Below are positions 47,773 through 59,222 of a stretch of DNA of 64,000 bases, in pieces. The position numbers were made by a program, and so were the translations under genes. The DNA is taken from positions 1 to 64,000 of the forward strand of contig CAWBEY010000001.1 in assembly GCA_963788015.1 (NCBI GenBank), given 5' to 3'. A model generated the notes under the pieces. It searched no databases. It saw only the letters and a list, made by a program, of their open reading frames with translations, and was not told the DNA's origin. Position 1 is the first letter of the stretch. Each line of letters opens with the position of its first letter. This DNA is from JBBRHH01 sp963788015. GTDB lineage: Bacteria > Planctomycetota > Phycisphaerae > Tepidisphaerales > Tepidisphaeraceae.

Positions 47773-48164
47773 AGTCGAACCTCAGAAAGAAAGTTGGCCA
47801 ACTTCAAACTGCAGAGCGAAAATACAGAGGGGGGGAGGGGGTGTCAAATTCGGGTAGGGTTTTGCGACAGGCGATCAGCCAATCGATTGTATGAGGATGA
47901 GTTTGAGGGAGCTGGTGGTGATTTGGGACGCATGGATCGATTGGTTGCCGGCCGATCCGACATGCACAAGGCTGGCGAGCGGATGGCTGATGCGGCGGGA
48001 TTATGACCAGCGCGAGACGGGGCAAGGCAGTGGATGCGGCGAAAGGAGACTTGTGCTATGATGCTGGCACATTCCAGCAGCATACGGGCAACGCAAAGCA
48101 GACCGAGGAATTTCTCCGACGCGCGAAGGTTACCGTAACAGCAGGACGTTCATTGGAGATGTTT
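47773..48164. other. Intergenic region, no gene seen
   Basis: About 390 bases between kdsB and a small plus-strand gene. Open frames on both strands are short and lack ribosome sites or recognisable patterns. No promoter is obvious. Confidence 0.5.
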
Positions 48165-48356
48165 ATGCGCGGCATGCCCTACACACAGGCAACCCAGACT
48201 TCTGAAACTCGCACGGAGACTTCGTCTATCGTGGCCGAGGCACTGGCCAAACACGCGGCTTCGCGGCCGCCCAAGGGTCCGACGAAACTTCTGACGGTGA
48301 CGCCGACCATGCGCAAAATGGGCAAGCCCAACCGGCAGCGGCGGCGGACGGTATAA
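48165..48356 (+). CDS. Small basic hypothetical protein
   Basis: 63-residue protein from ATG 48165, chosen because GGAG lies six bases upstream (48155-48158); ATG 48159 overlaps that site. It starts MRGMPYTQATQTSETRTETS, continues VAEALAKHAASRPPKGPTKL and ends in a strongly basic tail KMGKPNRQRRRTV. The Lys/Arg-rich end suggests nucleic-acid or ribosome binding, but I recognise no family. It is followed 165 bases later by the sugar nucleotidyltransferase on the same strand. Confidence 0.5.
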   Translation: MRGMPYTQATQTSETRTETSSIVAEALAKHAASRPPKGPTKLLTVTPTMRKMGKPNRQRRRTV

Positions 48357-48521
48357 GCGGCGGGGGTTCACGAATTTCCACGGGCATAGGCAAAGCGTCG
48401 ACTGCGATGAAGCGGTGCGTTCATGTGCGCGCCGGGCGATGGGCCGGAGCGGCGGGTTGACCTGCCGCCAGCCAGCGGGCATTCTCTTGGCTTGGAGTGG
48501 TGTTGTTCACCTTTCTTACCT

Positions 48522-49377
48522 ATGAAGATCAAAAAAGCCGTAATCACCGCCGCCGGTCGTGCTCAGCGCAAGCTGCCTTTGCAATCGCTTGTGGATGCCG
48601 ATGGCGTTCAGAAGTCGGCGTTGCAGATCATCGTGGAGGAGGCCGTGGCGGCCGGGATCGAGGACATTGCCGTCGTGATCTGCCCGGGCGATCAGAACGC
48701 TTATGCCGAGGCGGCGGGGGGGCGTGCGCGGCTGCTCAACTATATCGAGCAACCCACGCCGCTGGGCTATGGCCATGCGCTCTGGTGCGCTGAAATCATT
48801 CGTTGGCGCTGAACCGTTTCTGCACCTGGTGAGCGATCATCTGTACGTAAATGGCGGCGAGCGGCGGTGCGCCCGACAACTCGTGGACGTGGCGGCGGCG
48901 CAGGAATGCGCCGTCTCGGCCGTCCAATCCACACGCGAAAGTGTTTTGCCGTTTTATGGCACGGTTGGAGGGCGGCGCGTTCAGAACGTGGCACAGCTTT
49001 ATGAGGTGGAGACGGTGGTTGAAAAGCCAACGCCCACGGAGGCCGAGCAAAAACTGCTGGTGCCGGGCTTGCGTGCCGGGCATTATCTGTGTTTTTTTGG
49101 CATGCATGTTTTAACGCCGACGGTGATGGACCTGCTGGAAAATCTCGTGCGCCAGGCCGAGGGCAAGCACAACGTGCAGTTGTCGCCGGCGCTGGCGCTG
49201 CTGGCGGATCGGGAGCGATATCTCGCGGCCGAGTTGGAAGGGAAGCGGCACAACATCGGGCTGAAATATGGGCTTCTGACGGCGCAGCTTGCGCTGGCGC
49301 TGGAGGGGAAGGATCGGGAGGAGATTTTGACGCAACTGGTGGAGTTGCTGGCGAACCGGGAGCGGGGGCATGGGTGA
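48522..49377 (+). CDS. Sugar-phosphate nucleotidyltransferase, GalU-like (frameshifted)
   Basis: Probable UTP-glucose-1-phosphate uridylyltransferase-like enzyme. It opens MKIKKAVITAAGRAQRKLPL, so the usual GxGTRxLPxTK loop is altered to AAGRAQRKLPLQ. Then SALQIIVEEAVAAGIEDIAV and QPTPLGYGHALWCAEI in the first frame; after a slip near 48795, FLHLVSDHLYVNGGERRCAR, YEVETVVEKPTPTEAEQKLL, GHYLCFFGMHVLTPTVMDLL and, at the end, NIGLKYGLLTAQLALALEGK. About 285 residues, normal for GalU. Makes a sugar nucleotide for envelope polysaccharide. The exact sugar is uncertain because of the unusual N-terminal loop. Confidence 0.8.
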
Positions 49378-49395
49378 GGTTGATCTGAGCGTTCA

Positions 49396-50865
49396 TCAAA
49401 ACAGCTTCAGCCCCGGCAGATCGCTCTTCCCCATCAAAAACTCATCCACCGCCCGCGCCGCCTGTCGGCCTTCGCTGATTGCCCACACCACCAGCGACTG
49501 CCCCCGCCGCATGTCCCCGGCCGCGAACACCCCCGGCACGCTGCTCATGTAATCCTCCCCCACCTGCACGTTCCCCCGCGCGTCCAGCTTCAACCCAAGC
49601 TGCTCGATCGGCCCCGGATGCTCTGGATGTACAAACCCCAGCGCCAGTAAACACAAATCGCAATCCAGCTCAAGCTCGCTCCCGGCCTTCTCCTTCATCT
49701 GCATCCGGCCATCCGCCCCCTTCTCCCATTCCAGCCGAATCCCATGAAGTTTCTTCACTTGCCCGTTTTCGCCCGTGAATTTCCTGGTGTTAATCGAAAA
49801 GTCCCGGATCTCACCGCCCGCAAGCTCATTGGCCTCCTCATGTGCCGAGGAAGTCCGAAAAATGAACGGCCAGTAAGGCCAAGGCATTGAGGCCGTGCGT
49901 GACTCCGGCGGCCGGGGCATGATCTCAAACTGCTTCACCGACTTGGCCCCCTGCCGAACGGCCGTCCCCAGACAATCCGCTCCCGTATCCCCACCACCCA
50001 GAATCACCACGTGCTTGTCCTTGGCGCTGATGAATTGTTCCTCGGGAATCGTGTCGCCCATATTCAGCTTGTTTTGCTGCGGCAGGTAATCCATGGCCAG
50101 GTGTATCCCCGCAAGCTCTCGTCCTGGCGCTGGAATATCGCGCGACTTGGTCGATCCGCCGCACAAGACGATCGCATCAAAATCCCGCCGCAGATCATCC
50201 ATGGGAATGTCGATGCCAACGTTCGCGCTGGTCTTGAACACAATCCCCTCGGCCTCCATCAGCGCCACCCGCCGCTCGACGAATCGCTTTTCCAGTTTGA
50301 AATTCGGTATCCCATACATCAGCAAGCCCCCGATTCGATCCGCTCTTTCAAAGACGGTGACGTGATGCCCGGCCTTATTTAGCTGCGCCGCCGCCGCCAG
50401 CCCCGCCGGCCCGGACCCGACGACCGCCACGTTCTTCCCCGTGCGAATTTCCGGCGGTTGCGGCTTCACCCACCCATTCTCAAACGCATGGTCAATGATG
50501 TTTTCTTCGATCAGCTTGATCGTGACCGGCTTCTCGTTGATCCCCAGCACACATGCTTCCTCGCAAGGCGCCGGGCAAACCCGCCCGGTGAACTCCGGAA
50601 AGTTGTTGGTCTTGAACAGCATGTCCAGCGCATTGCGCCAGCGGTTCTTGTAGACCAGGTCATTCCACTCCGGAATGATATTGCCCAGCGGACACCCGTT
50701 GTTGCAAAACGGAATCCCGCAATCCATGCACCGGGCCCCCTGCTCGGCCAGCTTGTGATCCGCCATCGGCTCGTAGATCTCGTTCCAATCCTTAAGCCGC
50801 AGCGACACGGCCTTGCGCGTTGGGGTCTCGCGAGCAATCTCTTTGAATCCGGTGGGTTTGCCCAT
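49396..50865 (-). CDS. gltD: Glutamate synthase small subunit
   Basis: Flavoprotein subunit that passes electrons from NAD(P)H to the large subunit. Intact, 489 residues; ATG 50865 is chosen for AGGAAG upstream (TTG 50874 is an alternative). The N-terminal iron-sulphur cysteines are in GARCMDCGIPFCNNGCPLGN and RVCPAPCEEACVLGINE. FAD fold: NVAVVGSGPAGLAAAAQLNK; NAD(P)H fold: HVVILGGGDTGADCLGTAVR; FAD closing motif: PGVFAAGDMRRGQSLVVWAI. Normally adjacent to gltB, but here separated from it by two small genes (50871-51604). Confidence 0.96.
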   Translation of the reverse strand: MGKPTGFKEIARETPTRKAVSLRLKDWNEIYEPMADHKLAEQGARCMDCGIPFCNNGCPLGNIIPEWNDLVYKNRWRNALDMLFKTNNFPEFTGRVCPAPCEEACVLGINEKPVTIKLIEENIIDHAFENGWVKPQPPEIRTGKNVAVVGSGPAGLAAAAQLNKAGHHVTVFERADRIGGLLMYGIPNFKLEKRFVERRVALMEAEGIVFKTSANVGIDIPMDDLRRDFDAIVLCGGSTKSRDIPAPGRELAGIHLAMDYLPQQNKLNMGDTIPEEQFISAKDKHVVILGGGDTGADCLGTAVRQGAKSVKQFEIMPRPPESRTASMPWPYWPFIFRTSSAHEEANELAGGEIRDFSINTRKFTGENGQVKKLHGIRLEWEKGADGRMQMKEKAGSELELDCDLCLLALGFVHPEHPGPIEQLGLKLDARGNVQVGEDYMSSVPGVFAAGDMRRGQSLVVWAISEGRQAARAVDEFLMGKSDLPGLKLF

Positions 50866-50870
50866 GTTGA

Positions 50871-51176
50871 TCAACTTCCTGCCAATGAATTTCCTAATTC
50901 GGCCGCGTCCTGCTCTTGCTCTTCCTGCCGACGCATCATTTCCCTTCGGGTTAAGGGATAAATCAAGCCAACTTTGGCCAGTTCGCGATCATCAAGTTCT
51001 TCTTGCATTACCCGCCATACCTCGCGCACGCGTTCCCGCAACTCCACGTCCTTAAAGCCGCTCCAGATGACAAAACCGCCCATCATCGGACGCGGTTCGA
51101 ACGGCTCCAGCTCAACCACACTGCCCGGAAAATGCTTCCGGAGGATGCGGCCTAATTTCGCTTCGAATGATTCCAT
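50871..51176 (-). CDS. Small partner protein of the HEPN-like gene
   Basis: 101-residue charged protein from ATG 51176 (GGAGATAGGA upstream). It starts MESFEAKLGRILRKHFPGSV and contains GGFVIWSGFKDVELRERVRE then LTRREMMRRQEEQEQDA. I do not recognise a named domain. Its start overlaps the 3' end of the HEPN-like gene by 25 bases, and its stop lies five bases before gltD. Coupling to a HEPN-like protein suggests an antitoxin or adaptor, but this is inference from arrangement only. Confidence 0.6.
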   Translation of the reverse strand: MESFEAKLGRILRKHFPGSVVELEPFEPRPMMGGFVIWSGFKDVELRERVREVWRVMQEELDDRELAKVGLIYPLTRREMMRRQEEQEQDAAELGNSLAGS

Positions 51177-51604
51177 ACACGCAATCCTATCTCCACAAAC
51201 TCCGATGAGGCTTCGACTATTCGACGCGTATTCTCCTTCACAAAATCGCCACGAATTCCACGATCCAGGCGTTCCTGCTTCAGGTATCGTTCGAACGATG
51301 CTGATGACCGATATCGATGGGCATTAGACCAGCGCACGTGGACCTCAAAAAGGGCTGCGTTCAATGAATAAATGTCGGCCGCTAATACATACCCAAGAAT
51401 TCCAGATGCTTTGTACAAGACAAATAAGTCATGCCGCGCATCAAACTCCGGATCTCGACGGTAGCGATACGCCCTCAGGAGGCACTCAACAGCCAAGCCG
51501 GCGATGTACGCACCAAGCACAAAACGACGGCCATTGTATAGTTCCCTTGCCACCCAAACATGCTCTTCAGCAGCGGCCTTGTAAATCTTTTCTGAAAGCT
51601 TCAT
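51152..51604 (-). CDS. HEPN-domain-like protein, candidate ribonuclease toxin
   Basis: 150-residue helical protein. It begins MKLSEKIYKAAAEEHVWVAR, then FVLGAYIAGLAVECLLRAYR and a DARHDLFVLYKASG block, the typical HEPN bundle with a small-residue helix. It contains RWSNAH, an Rx4H motif as in active HEPN ribonucleases, followed by RYRSSASFERYL. Between gltB (start side 21 bases away) and the 101-residue gene, which it overlaps by 25 bases. Many HEPN proteins are toxins of two-gene modules; others are inert helpers. Placement inside a metabolic operon is unusual. Confidence 0.65.
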   Translation of the reverse strand: MKLSEKIYKAAAEEHVWVARELYNGRRFVLGAYIAGLAVECLLRAYRYRRDPEFDARHDLFVLYKASGILGYVLAADIYSLNAALFEVHVRWSNAHRYRSSASFERYLKQERLDRGIRGDFVKENTRRIVEASSEFVEIGLRVWNHSKRN

Positions 51605-51624
51605 TACCTCTTAAACCTCGAAGC

Positions 51625-54600
51625 TCACGCCCCCGCCGTCTGCAGTTGCGACAACTTCTTCGCCCGCTCTTCCATCTCCGCCTGATGCTCCAGCACCCGC
51701 CGATAGTCGTTGGGCATCACCTTCACGAAATATTCCAGAGACGCCTCCCAGTTTGCCAATATGCCCTTCGCAACCGTCGAGTCGGTAAGCTTCACGTGGT
51801 TCTCAAGCAGGCGCCGGATCGTCTCTTGATCCTCAGCCTTGCTCGGCTTTTCCAGCGATACCATGTTGTGGTTGCAGTTGTCCGGAAGCTGCCCGTTGTC
51901 GTCATAGACATAGGCGATCCCGCCCGACATCCCGGCCGCGAAATTTCGGCCTGTCGGGCCGATCACCACCACGCGCCCACCAGTCATGTACTCGCACCCA
52001 TGATCGCCCACCCCTTCCACCACCGTATGCGCCGGAATTGCGAACGCAGAACCGTTCGCCAACCACGCCGCGAATGTAGACTTCGCCGGAGATCGCGCCG
52101 TAGCAGATCGTGTTGCCGGCGATGATGTTCTGCTCGGCCTTGAACGTCGCCTCCCGCGGCGGAAAGACGGCGATCCGCCCGCCCGAGCACCCTTTGCCAA
52201 CATAGTCATTGGCGTCGCCCTCAAGCAGAAGCGTGATGCCTTTGGCGAGGAAGCAGCCAAAACTCTGCCCGGCCGATCCTTGGAAGCGAAACGTGATCGT
52301 GTCATCCGGAAGCCCGGCGTATCCATACTTTTCAGCGACGCGCCCGGAGAGCGTGGTGCCGACTGTGCGATTGGTGTTCTTGATCGTCAGCGACTCCTGC
52401 ACCTTCTGGCCGCTCTCAATCGCCGGCGTTGCCAGCCGAATCAATTCGTTGTCGAGCGAACGCTCCAGCGCATGATCCTGCTTCTGAATATTGCGCACAG
52501 CGACATCCGGCCCAACCTCCGGCCGATACAGGATCACCGAAAGATCCACGTTCTTCGCCTTCCAGTGATCCGACACATCCGCCAGCTCCAGCATCTGCGT
52601 CTGGCCGACCATCTCGTCAAACTTCCGCAGCCCCATCTGCGCCATGTATTCGCGGACCTCTTCGGCGATGAAGAACATGAAGTTGATTACGTGCTCGGGC
52701 TTCCCGGCGAACTTCTTGCGCAGCTCCGGGTCCTGCGTGGCGATCCCCACCGGGCAGGTGTTGAGGTGGCAGACCCGCATCATGATGCACCCCGACGCGA
52801 TCAGCGGCGCAGTTGAAAAGCCGATCTCCTCGGCCCCCAACAGCGCGGCCACCACCACATCCCGGCCAGTCTTGATCTGCCCATCGGTCTGCAGAATCAC
52901 CCGGCCGCGCAGGTTATTCATCACCAGCACCTGCTGCGTCTCGGAGATCCCCAATTCCCACGGAATCCCCGCGTATTTGATGCTCGTCAGCGGCGAGGCC
53001 CCCGTCCCACCCGAATCGCCGGAGATGAGAATATGATCCGCCTTCGCCTTGGCAACGCCGGCGGCGACCGTGCCCACGCCAACCTCACTTACAAGCTTCA
53101 CGCTCACCCTCGCCTGCGGGTTGACGTTCTTCAGATCGTGAATGAGCTGAGCAAGATCTTCAATCGAATAGATGTCATGGTGCGGCGGCGGCGAGATCAG
53201 GCCAACGCCCGGCGTCGAATGCCGGATTTTCCCAATGTATTCGTCAACCTTATGCCCGGGTAGCTGGCCGCCTTCGCCGGGCTTGGCGCCCTGCGCCATC
53301 TTGATCTGAAGCTCGTCGGCGTTGACAAGATATTCAGTGGTCACGCCAAAACGGGCCGACGCAACCTGTTTGATCGCACTGCGGCGCAGCGACCCATCGG
53401 CGTCGCGCTTGAAGCGGCTGGGATCTTCGCCGCCTTCGCCGGTGTTCGACTTTCCGCCGATGCGGTTCATCGCAATGGCGAGATTTTCGTGGGCCTCGCG
53501 TCCGATGGAGCCAAAAGACATCGCGCCCGTGACAAAGCGCTTCACAATCTCGCTGGCCGGTTCAACTTCGGAAATTGGGATCGGCGCGTCGGCCTTCTTG
53601 ATATTCAGCAGGCCCCGAAGCGTGCAACGATTTTTCGATTCATCATTTACAAGCCTGGTGTATTCCTTGAAGCGGACGAAGCTGTCGATCTGCCCGCCGT
53701 GCTGAAGCTTGTCCCACGCACCCAGGTCGGCGCGCACGGCGTGTTGAAGCTTGGCCACCGTGTCCGGGTTCCACATGTGGAACTCCGCGCCCGGCGCCAC
53801 TGGTACTGGCCGCCCAGATCAAGAACCTTCCCGTCCACGTTCACCGGCGGATAACCCTTGCGATGGCGGGCGAGCGATTCCTCTGCAATTACATCCAACC
53901 CCACGCCGTTGATGCGGGAGGCGGTGTTGGTGAAATACTGATCGATGACTTCGCGCGAAAGACCGACGGCCTCGAAGATCTGTGCGCCGCGATAGCTCTG
54001 CACCGTCGAGATGCCCATCTTGGACGCGACTTTGATGATGCCCTTATTGGCGGCCTTGATGTAATTCTTCTTCGCGGCCTCAAGCGTCAGGTCTTTAACC
54101 TTGTCGCCCTCCTTGTAAGTCTTGGGCAGGATTTCGTCCTTGTGCAGATCCGCCAGAGTTTCAAAGGCCGCGTAAGGGTTGATGGCCCCCGCGCCGTAGC
54201 CGATGAGCAGGCAGAAGTGATGCACTTCGCGAGCCTCCCCCGTTTCAATCACCAGTCCGGCCTGCGTGCGCGTCCCTTCGCGAATGAGGTGATGATGCAC
54301 CGCCGCCGTTGCCAGCAGGCTGGGGACGGGCGCACGGTCCTGGTCAACCCCGCGATCGCTGAGGATAAGGATGGACGCGCCTTCTTTAACCGCTTTGGCG
54401 GCGGCCGCGCAAAGCTCGTCCAGGCCCTTTCGCAAACCTTCGGCGCCCTCGGCCGCGCTGAACAGCATCGGCAGCGTCACCGAGCGAAATCCGCCGGCGC
54501 GCACTTCGCGCAGCTTCGCCAGGTCGGTGTTGCTCAGAACCGGCGACTTGAGCTTGATCAGGTGCGACGCCTTGGGATCCTCGGCCAGCAGGTTGCCTTC

Positions 54601-56257
54601 ACGCCCAAGATAGGTGTTGAGCGAGGTGACCAGTTCCTCAAAATTCGCATCCAGCGGCGGATTGGTCACCTGCGCAAAAGCTGCTTGAAATACGCATACA
54701 GCAGTTGCGGCTTGTCTGACAGGCATGCGAGGGGCGTGTCGGTTCCCATCGAGCCCAGGCTCTCCACGCCGCTGGCCGCCATCGGCGACATGATCATCTT
54801 CAGATCTTCGACGGTGTACCCAAAAACATGCTGGCGCGTGAGCAGCGTGTCGTGATCCGGCTGGGGAACATGCGTCGGTTCTGGAAGCTGGTCAAGCTGG
54901 ATCAGGTTTTCGTCAACCCACTTCTTCCATGGCCGCTTTTCCACCAGCTCCTGCTTGATCTCCTGGTCGTCGATAATTCGTCCCTGCTTGGTGTCGATCA
55001 GGAAAATCTTGCCGGGCTGAAGCCGCCACTTCTGGGCGATGTTGGCCGGATCGATCGGCAGCACGCCCACTTCGCTGGCCATGACCACCAGATCATCCTT
55101 GGTGACGTAATAACGGCTGGGGCGCAGGCCATTGCGGTCTAGCACCGCCCCTATCAGCTGGCCATTGGTAAAAGCAATTGAGGCCGGCCCGTCCCACGGT
55201 TCCATCAGGCATGCGTGATATTCGTAGAAGGCCTTCAGGTCATCGTTCATCAGGTTGTGATTTTGCCACGCCTCGGGGATGAGCATCAGCACGGCGTGTG
55301 GGAGCGACCGCCCATTGACGGCCAAAAACTGCATGGCATTGTCGAGGGTGGCCGAGTCCGACCCGGATTCGGTCACGATGGGAAACATCTTCTGCAGCTC
55401 ATCGCCAAAGATGTCAGACTGAAGCGACCCGGTCCGTGCCCGCATCCAATTGCGGTTACCCCGCAGCGTGTTGATCTCGCCGTTGTGGGCCAGGTAACGA
55501 AATGGATGGGCAAGCGGCCACGAAGGAAACGTATTGGTCGAAAAGCGCGAATGCACCATCGCCAGAGCGCTCTCGAACATTGGATCCTGAAGGTCCTTAA
55601 AGTAATGGCGAAGCTGGGTGGCCGTCAGCATCCCTTTGTACACCAGGCGATTGGCCGACAGGATGTTGATGTAAAATCGCTCGCGCGATTCGGCCGTCAG
55701 GTTGTTTTCCCCAAACTCAATCTCGTTCTCCGCAAGCTGGCGAACCAGATACAACCGCCGATCAAAATCGGCCTTATTGAAGAACGTTTCATTGGGCTTG
55801 ACAAAAATCTGGCGGATCTTCGGCTCGGTGCGCCGGGGCGTTTGGCCGACGTGGCGATGATCGATCGGCACGTCGCGCAGCCCAAAACCGTCATGCCGTA
55901 GTCGCTGATCACCTGCTCCACGATGCGCTCACACTCATCGCGCTGGACCATGTCCTGGGGCAGGAAGATCATCCCACACGCATACTGCCCGGCCGGTGGG
56001 AGGGCGATGCCCAGCTTTCGACACTCCTTGCGAAGGAACGCATCAGGCGTGCGCACGAGGATGCCCGCGCCGTCGCCAGAGTCTTCCTCGCAGCCGCAGG
56101 CGCCGCGGTGGTTCATATTTTCGAGCATCAGCAGGGCATCAGAAACGATCTTGTGCGAAGGCGTTCCCTTGATGTGGCAGATGAAGCCCACGCCGCAGGA
56201 GTCGCGTTCGAACTGAGGATCGTAGAGGCCCTGGGCGGGCGGTAAACCTTTGGTCAT
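51625..56257 (-). CDS. gltB: Glutamate synthase large subunit (frameshifted)
   Basis: Makes glutamate from glutamine and 2-oxoglutarate. ATG 56257 gives MTKGLPPAQGLYDPQFERDS; the nucleophilic cysteine exposed after propeptide removal is in ERDSCGVGF. Amidotransferase: MNHRGACGCEEDSGDGAGIL. Central part: NWMRARTGSLQSDIFGDE and RPSRYYVTKDDLVVMASEVG. FMN/2-oxoglutarate domain: GAMSFGSIGREAHENLAIAM, GGKSNTGEGGEDPSRF, PPHHDIYSIEDLAQLIHDLK, and the 3Fe-4S cysteines in CIMMRVCHLNTCPVGI. The final beta-helix domain has GGRIAVFPP and is read in another frame at its end. Frame moves near 55870, 54690, 53800 and 52080. About 1544 residues. Confidence 0.94.
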
Positions 56258-56671
56258 GTCTCTCGCACCTGTGAACATTCGGAGTGCAAAATCGCTCGAA
56301 TCGTCAAGTATACGCGCGTCATTGTTCGACCACAAATTCAGCGGGACGCCCTTACAAAGATGCTGGTTGCATCAACAGCGATGGCATGAAGCGCAAGACA
56401 CCTTCGCCTGTTTTTCAGGCAGTTCCAGAGCCATTTAGCCCGGATGCTGCTGATATAGGCATTTAAGTGCCCGATCTCGTATACAAAGAGAGTGTTGAGC
56501 AATTGTCATGCTCACAGCTGCAAGTGGCCACGCGGACGCGCATCAGTGCCGTGGAATAGCGATCTCAGGTCCATGTGCAGTGTCCTGTGGCGACTTACGC
56601 TCTACCCCCGGTTAACATGCACCCCTCCCGGCGGTACTAAAGTGCGTCAACTCAATCAGCAGGAGCGATGG
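56258..56671. other. Intergenic region upstream of gltB and the cytochrome operon
   Basis: About 414 bases between divergent genes. It must contain both promoters; none fits a sigma-70 consensus clearly. No RNA gene or small protein is evident. Confidence 0.5.
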
Positions 56672-59222
56672 ATGGGTCAATATCGACGTTGCGCGGCTTT
56701 GGCCGCCTTGGCTTGGGCGGCAATTCTTTTCACAACCAAACCCGCATTGGCCGGAGACGCACTGGCGCCGGGACTCGTCGCCACTTTCGCCGACGACAAG
56801 CACCACGTCAGCCTCATCGCCCCCAACCCCGACTTCACGCTCGCTGACAACGACTCCATCCATCCCACCCTCAAGAGCGCCTTCACCGCCAAATGGGAAG
56901 GCATCATCAAGGTCCTCGAAAAAGGCAAATACACCTTCACCCCCGACGGCGCAAGCCCCGGCCAGGCCAAAGTCTTTCTCGACGATCAGGAAATCGGCGG
57001 CAAAGACATCGCCGTCGAACCCGGCGATCACGCCCTCCGAATCGAGTTTGCCCGCAAGGCCGGCCAAGCCCGTCTTCAACTCCTCTGGCAGTCTCCCGAT
57101 TTCGTCCAGGAGCCCGTCCCGCCCGGCGTGCTCTGGCACAAGTCCGCCGCCCTTCCTGAGGTCGATGAGAACGATCGCATCGAGCAAGGCCGCCACTGGG
57201 TCGAAGAGCTCAACTGCACCGCCTGCCACAAAAGCAATTCCAAAATTATTGGCCGTTCCGGCCCCGATCTTTCCCATGTCGGCTCGCGCACCAACGCCCA
57301 GTGGATTTACAAGTGGCTTGAAAACCCCCGCCACTTTCGCCCCACCGCCGTCATGCCCACGCTCCTGAAAGACGATCAGGACCGCCGCGACGTCGCGGCC
57401 TATCTGGCGACCCTCAAAGATCCACGCCGCACCTCTCAGCCCGGCCAGCCCAAGCCCGACCGCGTCAAGGCCGGCCAAGATCTCTTTGAATCGGTCGGAT
57501 GCCTCGCCTGTCACGGCAAGGACGGCGCGCCCCTCGAAGGCATGGGCTCTAAGATGAACACCATCGAGCTCTCCAAATATCTGGAAGATCCCATCGCCGT
57601 CGATAAGAGCGGCCGAATGCCTTCGATGCTCCTCAAAGATGACGAACACCACCTTCTGGCCGAATACCTCGCCAGCTCCAAAAACAAAGACTTCGAAGGC
57701 GAGTTCCCCGGCGGCGACAAACAGCGCGGCCAAAAACTCGTCCAATCTGAAGGCTGCATCCGTTGCCACACCGTCCAACCCAACGGCCAAAAAACATTGG
57801 AGCCGATCGCTGCAGCGGATGACGCCGCAGCCCCTGCCCCGCTGGAAAAGGCCGATCTCTCCAAAGGCTGTCTCGCCGAGAAGCCCACCGGCAAGTCAGC
57901 CCTCTATGATTTGAAGCCCGAGCAGCGTCTGCTGATCACTTCCTTCATCAAGTCCCTTAAAGATCAGCCCCTCATCACCTCCGCCCCCGCTTACGACTTC
58001 TATCACGCGGTCCAGACCTTCAACTGCACCGCCTGCCACGAGCTCAATAACTCCAGGCCGGCCGAGGAGATCGTCGAAAAAACCCCGCCACTCACCAACG
58101 TCGGCGGAAAACTCCGCCGCGAGTGGCTCGCCCGCGTCCTCAATGACAAGCAGCGCCGTGCGCTGGTGGATGAAGCTCCGCATGCCCCACTTTGGCCCCG
58201 ACCGCACCGGCCCACTCGTGCAAGAAGCCATCGCCGCCTCCGGAGTGGGCGATGCCCCGGGCAACCAAAACCCCAACGCCCAGCAGATCACCGCCGGCCG
58301 AAAGCTCATCAGCATGCAAACCGGCGGCCTGGGTTGCATGGCGTGCCACGGCTTTCAGGAATACAAGCCCCCCGCACAAGACGCCGCCCGCGCTCCCGAC
58401 ATGACCCTCATGGCCACCCGCCTCCGCCCCGACTTCTTCAACCGCTGGCTCCGCGATCCGCCGCGCATCCAGCCCGGCACCGCCATGCCCAACTTCTTCG
58501 TTGGCAAGTCCGAACAGGAAACCGCCAGCACCATCGACACCCTCTGGCACTACTTCTCCCTCGAAAACGGAATGCCGCCCCCGCCTGGCCTCGTCGACAA
58601 AAACAACTACTCCCTCGCCGTCGATAACGACGCCATCACCACCCGCATCAAGATGGCCAACGCGGCCGGCGGCGACCTACCCCGCGGCATCGCCGTCGGG
58701 CTCCCCGGCATGATCTCCTACTGCTGGGACGCCGGCTCCTGCCAATTCAAATACACCTGGTTTGGCGGCTACATCGACATGAAAGACCAGTGGACCGGCC
58801 GAGGCGGCGGCGCTGCCAAAGTTCAGGGCCGCCGCTTCTACGCCGCTCCCCCCATCGCCCCCCTGCGCATAGGCGACCTTACCCACGAGCCGGAAGTCGC
58901 CTTCAAAGGCTACCGCCTTCTGGAGAATAAGATCCCTCAGTTCATGTACGAGCTCGACGGCGTGGCCGTCACCGAAACCGCCGTCGCGGCCAAGGACGGC
59001 ATTGGCCTCGTCCGCACCTTCACCATCGATGCTGGCGATAAACCCGTCTTCTTCATCACCGCCGAAGACAACACCGTGACCATCACCCCCTCCGTCGGCC
59101 AGTTCAAAAAAACCGAGAGCCCCGCCAATCCAGGCCCGGCGAAAACCAGCGGCCTGATCCTCGAGCTCCCCAAGAACGCCCACAGCTTCTCGATCACGAT
59201 CGCCGCAAAGGAGACGAAATGA
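56672..59222 (+). CDS. PA14-domain multihaem c-type cytochrome (frameshifted once)
   Basis: Exported cytochrome. ATG 56672 is fixed by AGGAG six bases upstream. Signal peptide to about residue 28 (ALAALAWAAILFTTKPALA). Residues 34-140 look like a PA14 carbohydrate-binding domain (KYTFTPDGASPGQAKVFLDD). CxxCH haem sites: ELNCTACHKSN (182-186), VGCLACHGKDG (277-281), EGCIRCHTVQP (362-366), FNCTACHELNN (452-456) and, after a slip near 58160, GLGCMACHGFQ. The C-terminal part has KYTWFGGYIDMKDQWTGRGG, typical of planctomycete PA14 cytochromes. The stop overlaps the next ATG (59219-59222), so the two are coupled. Confidence 0.88.
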
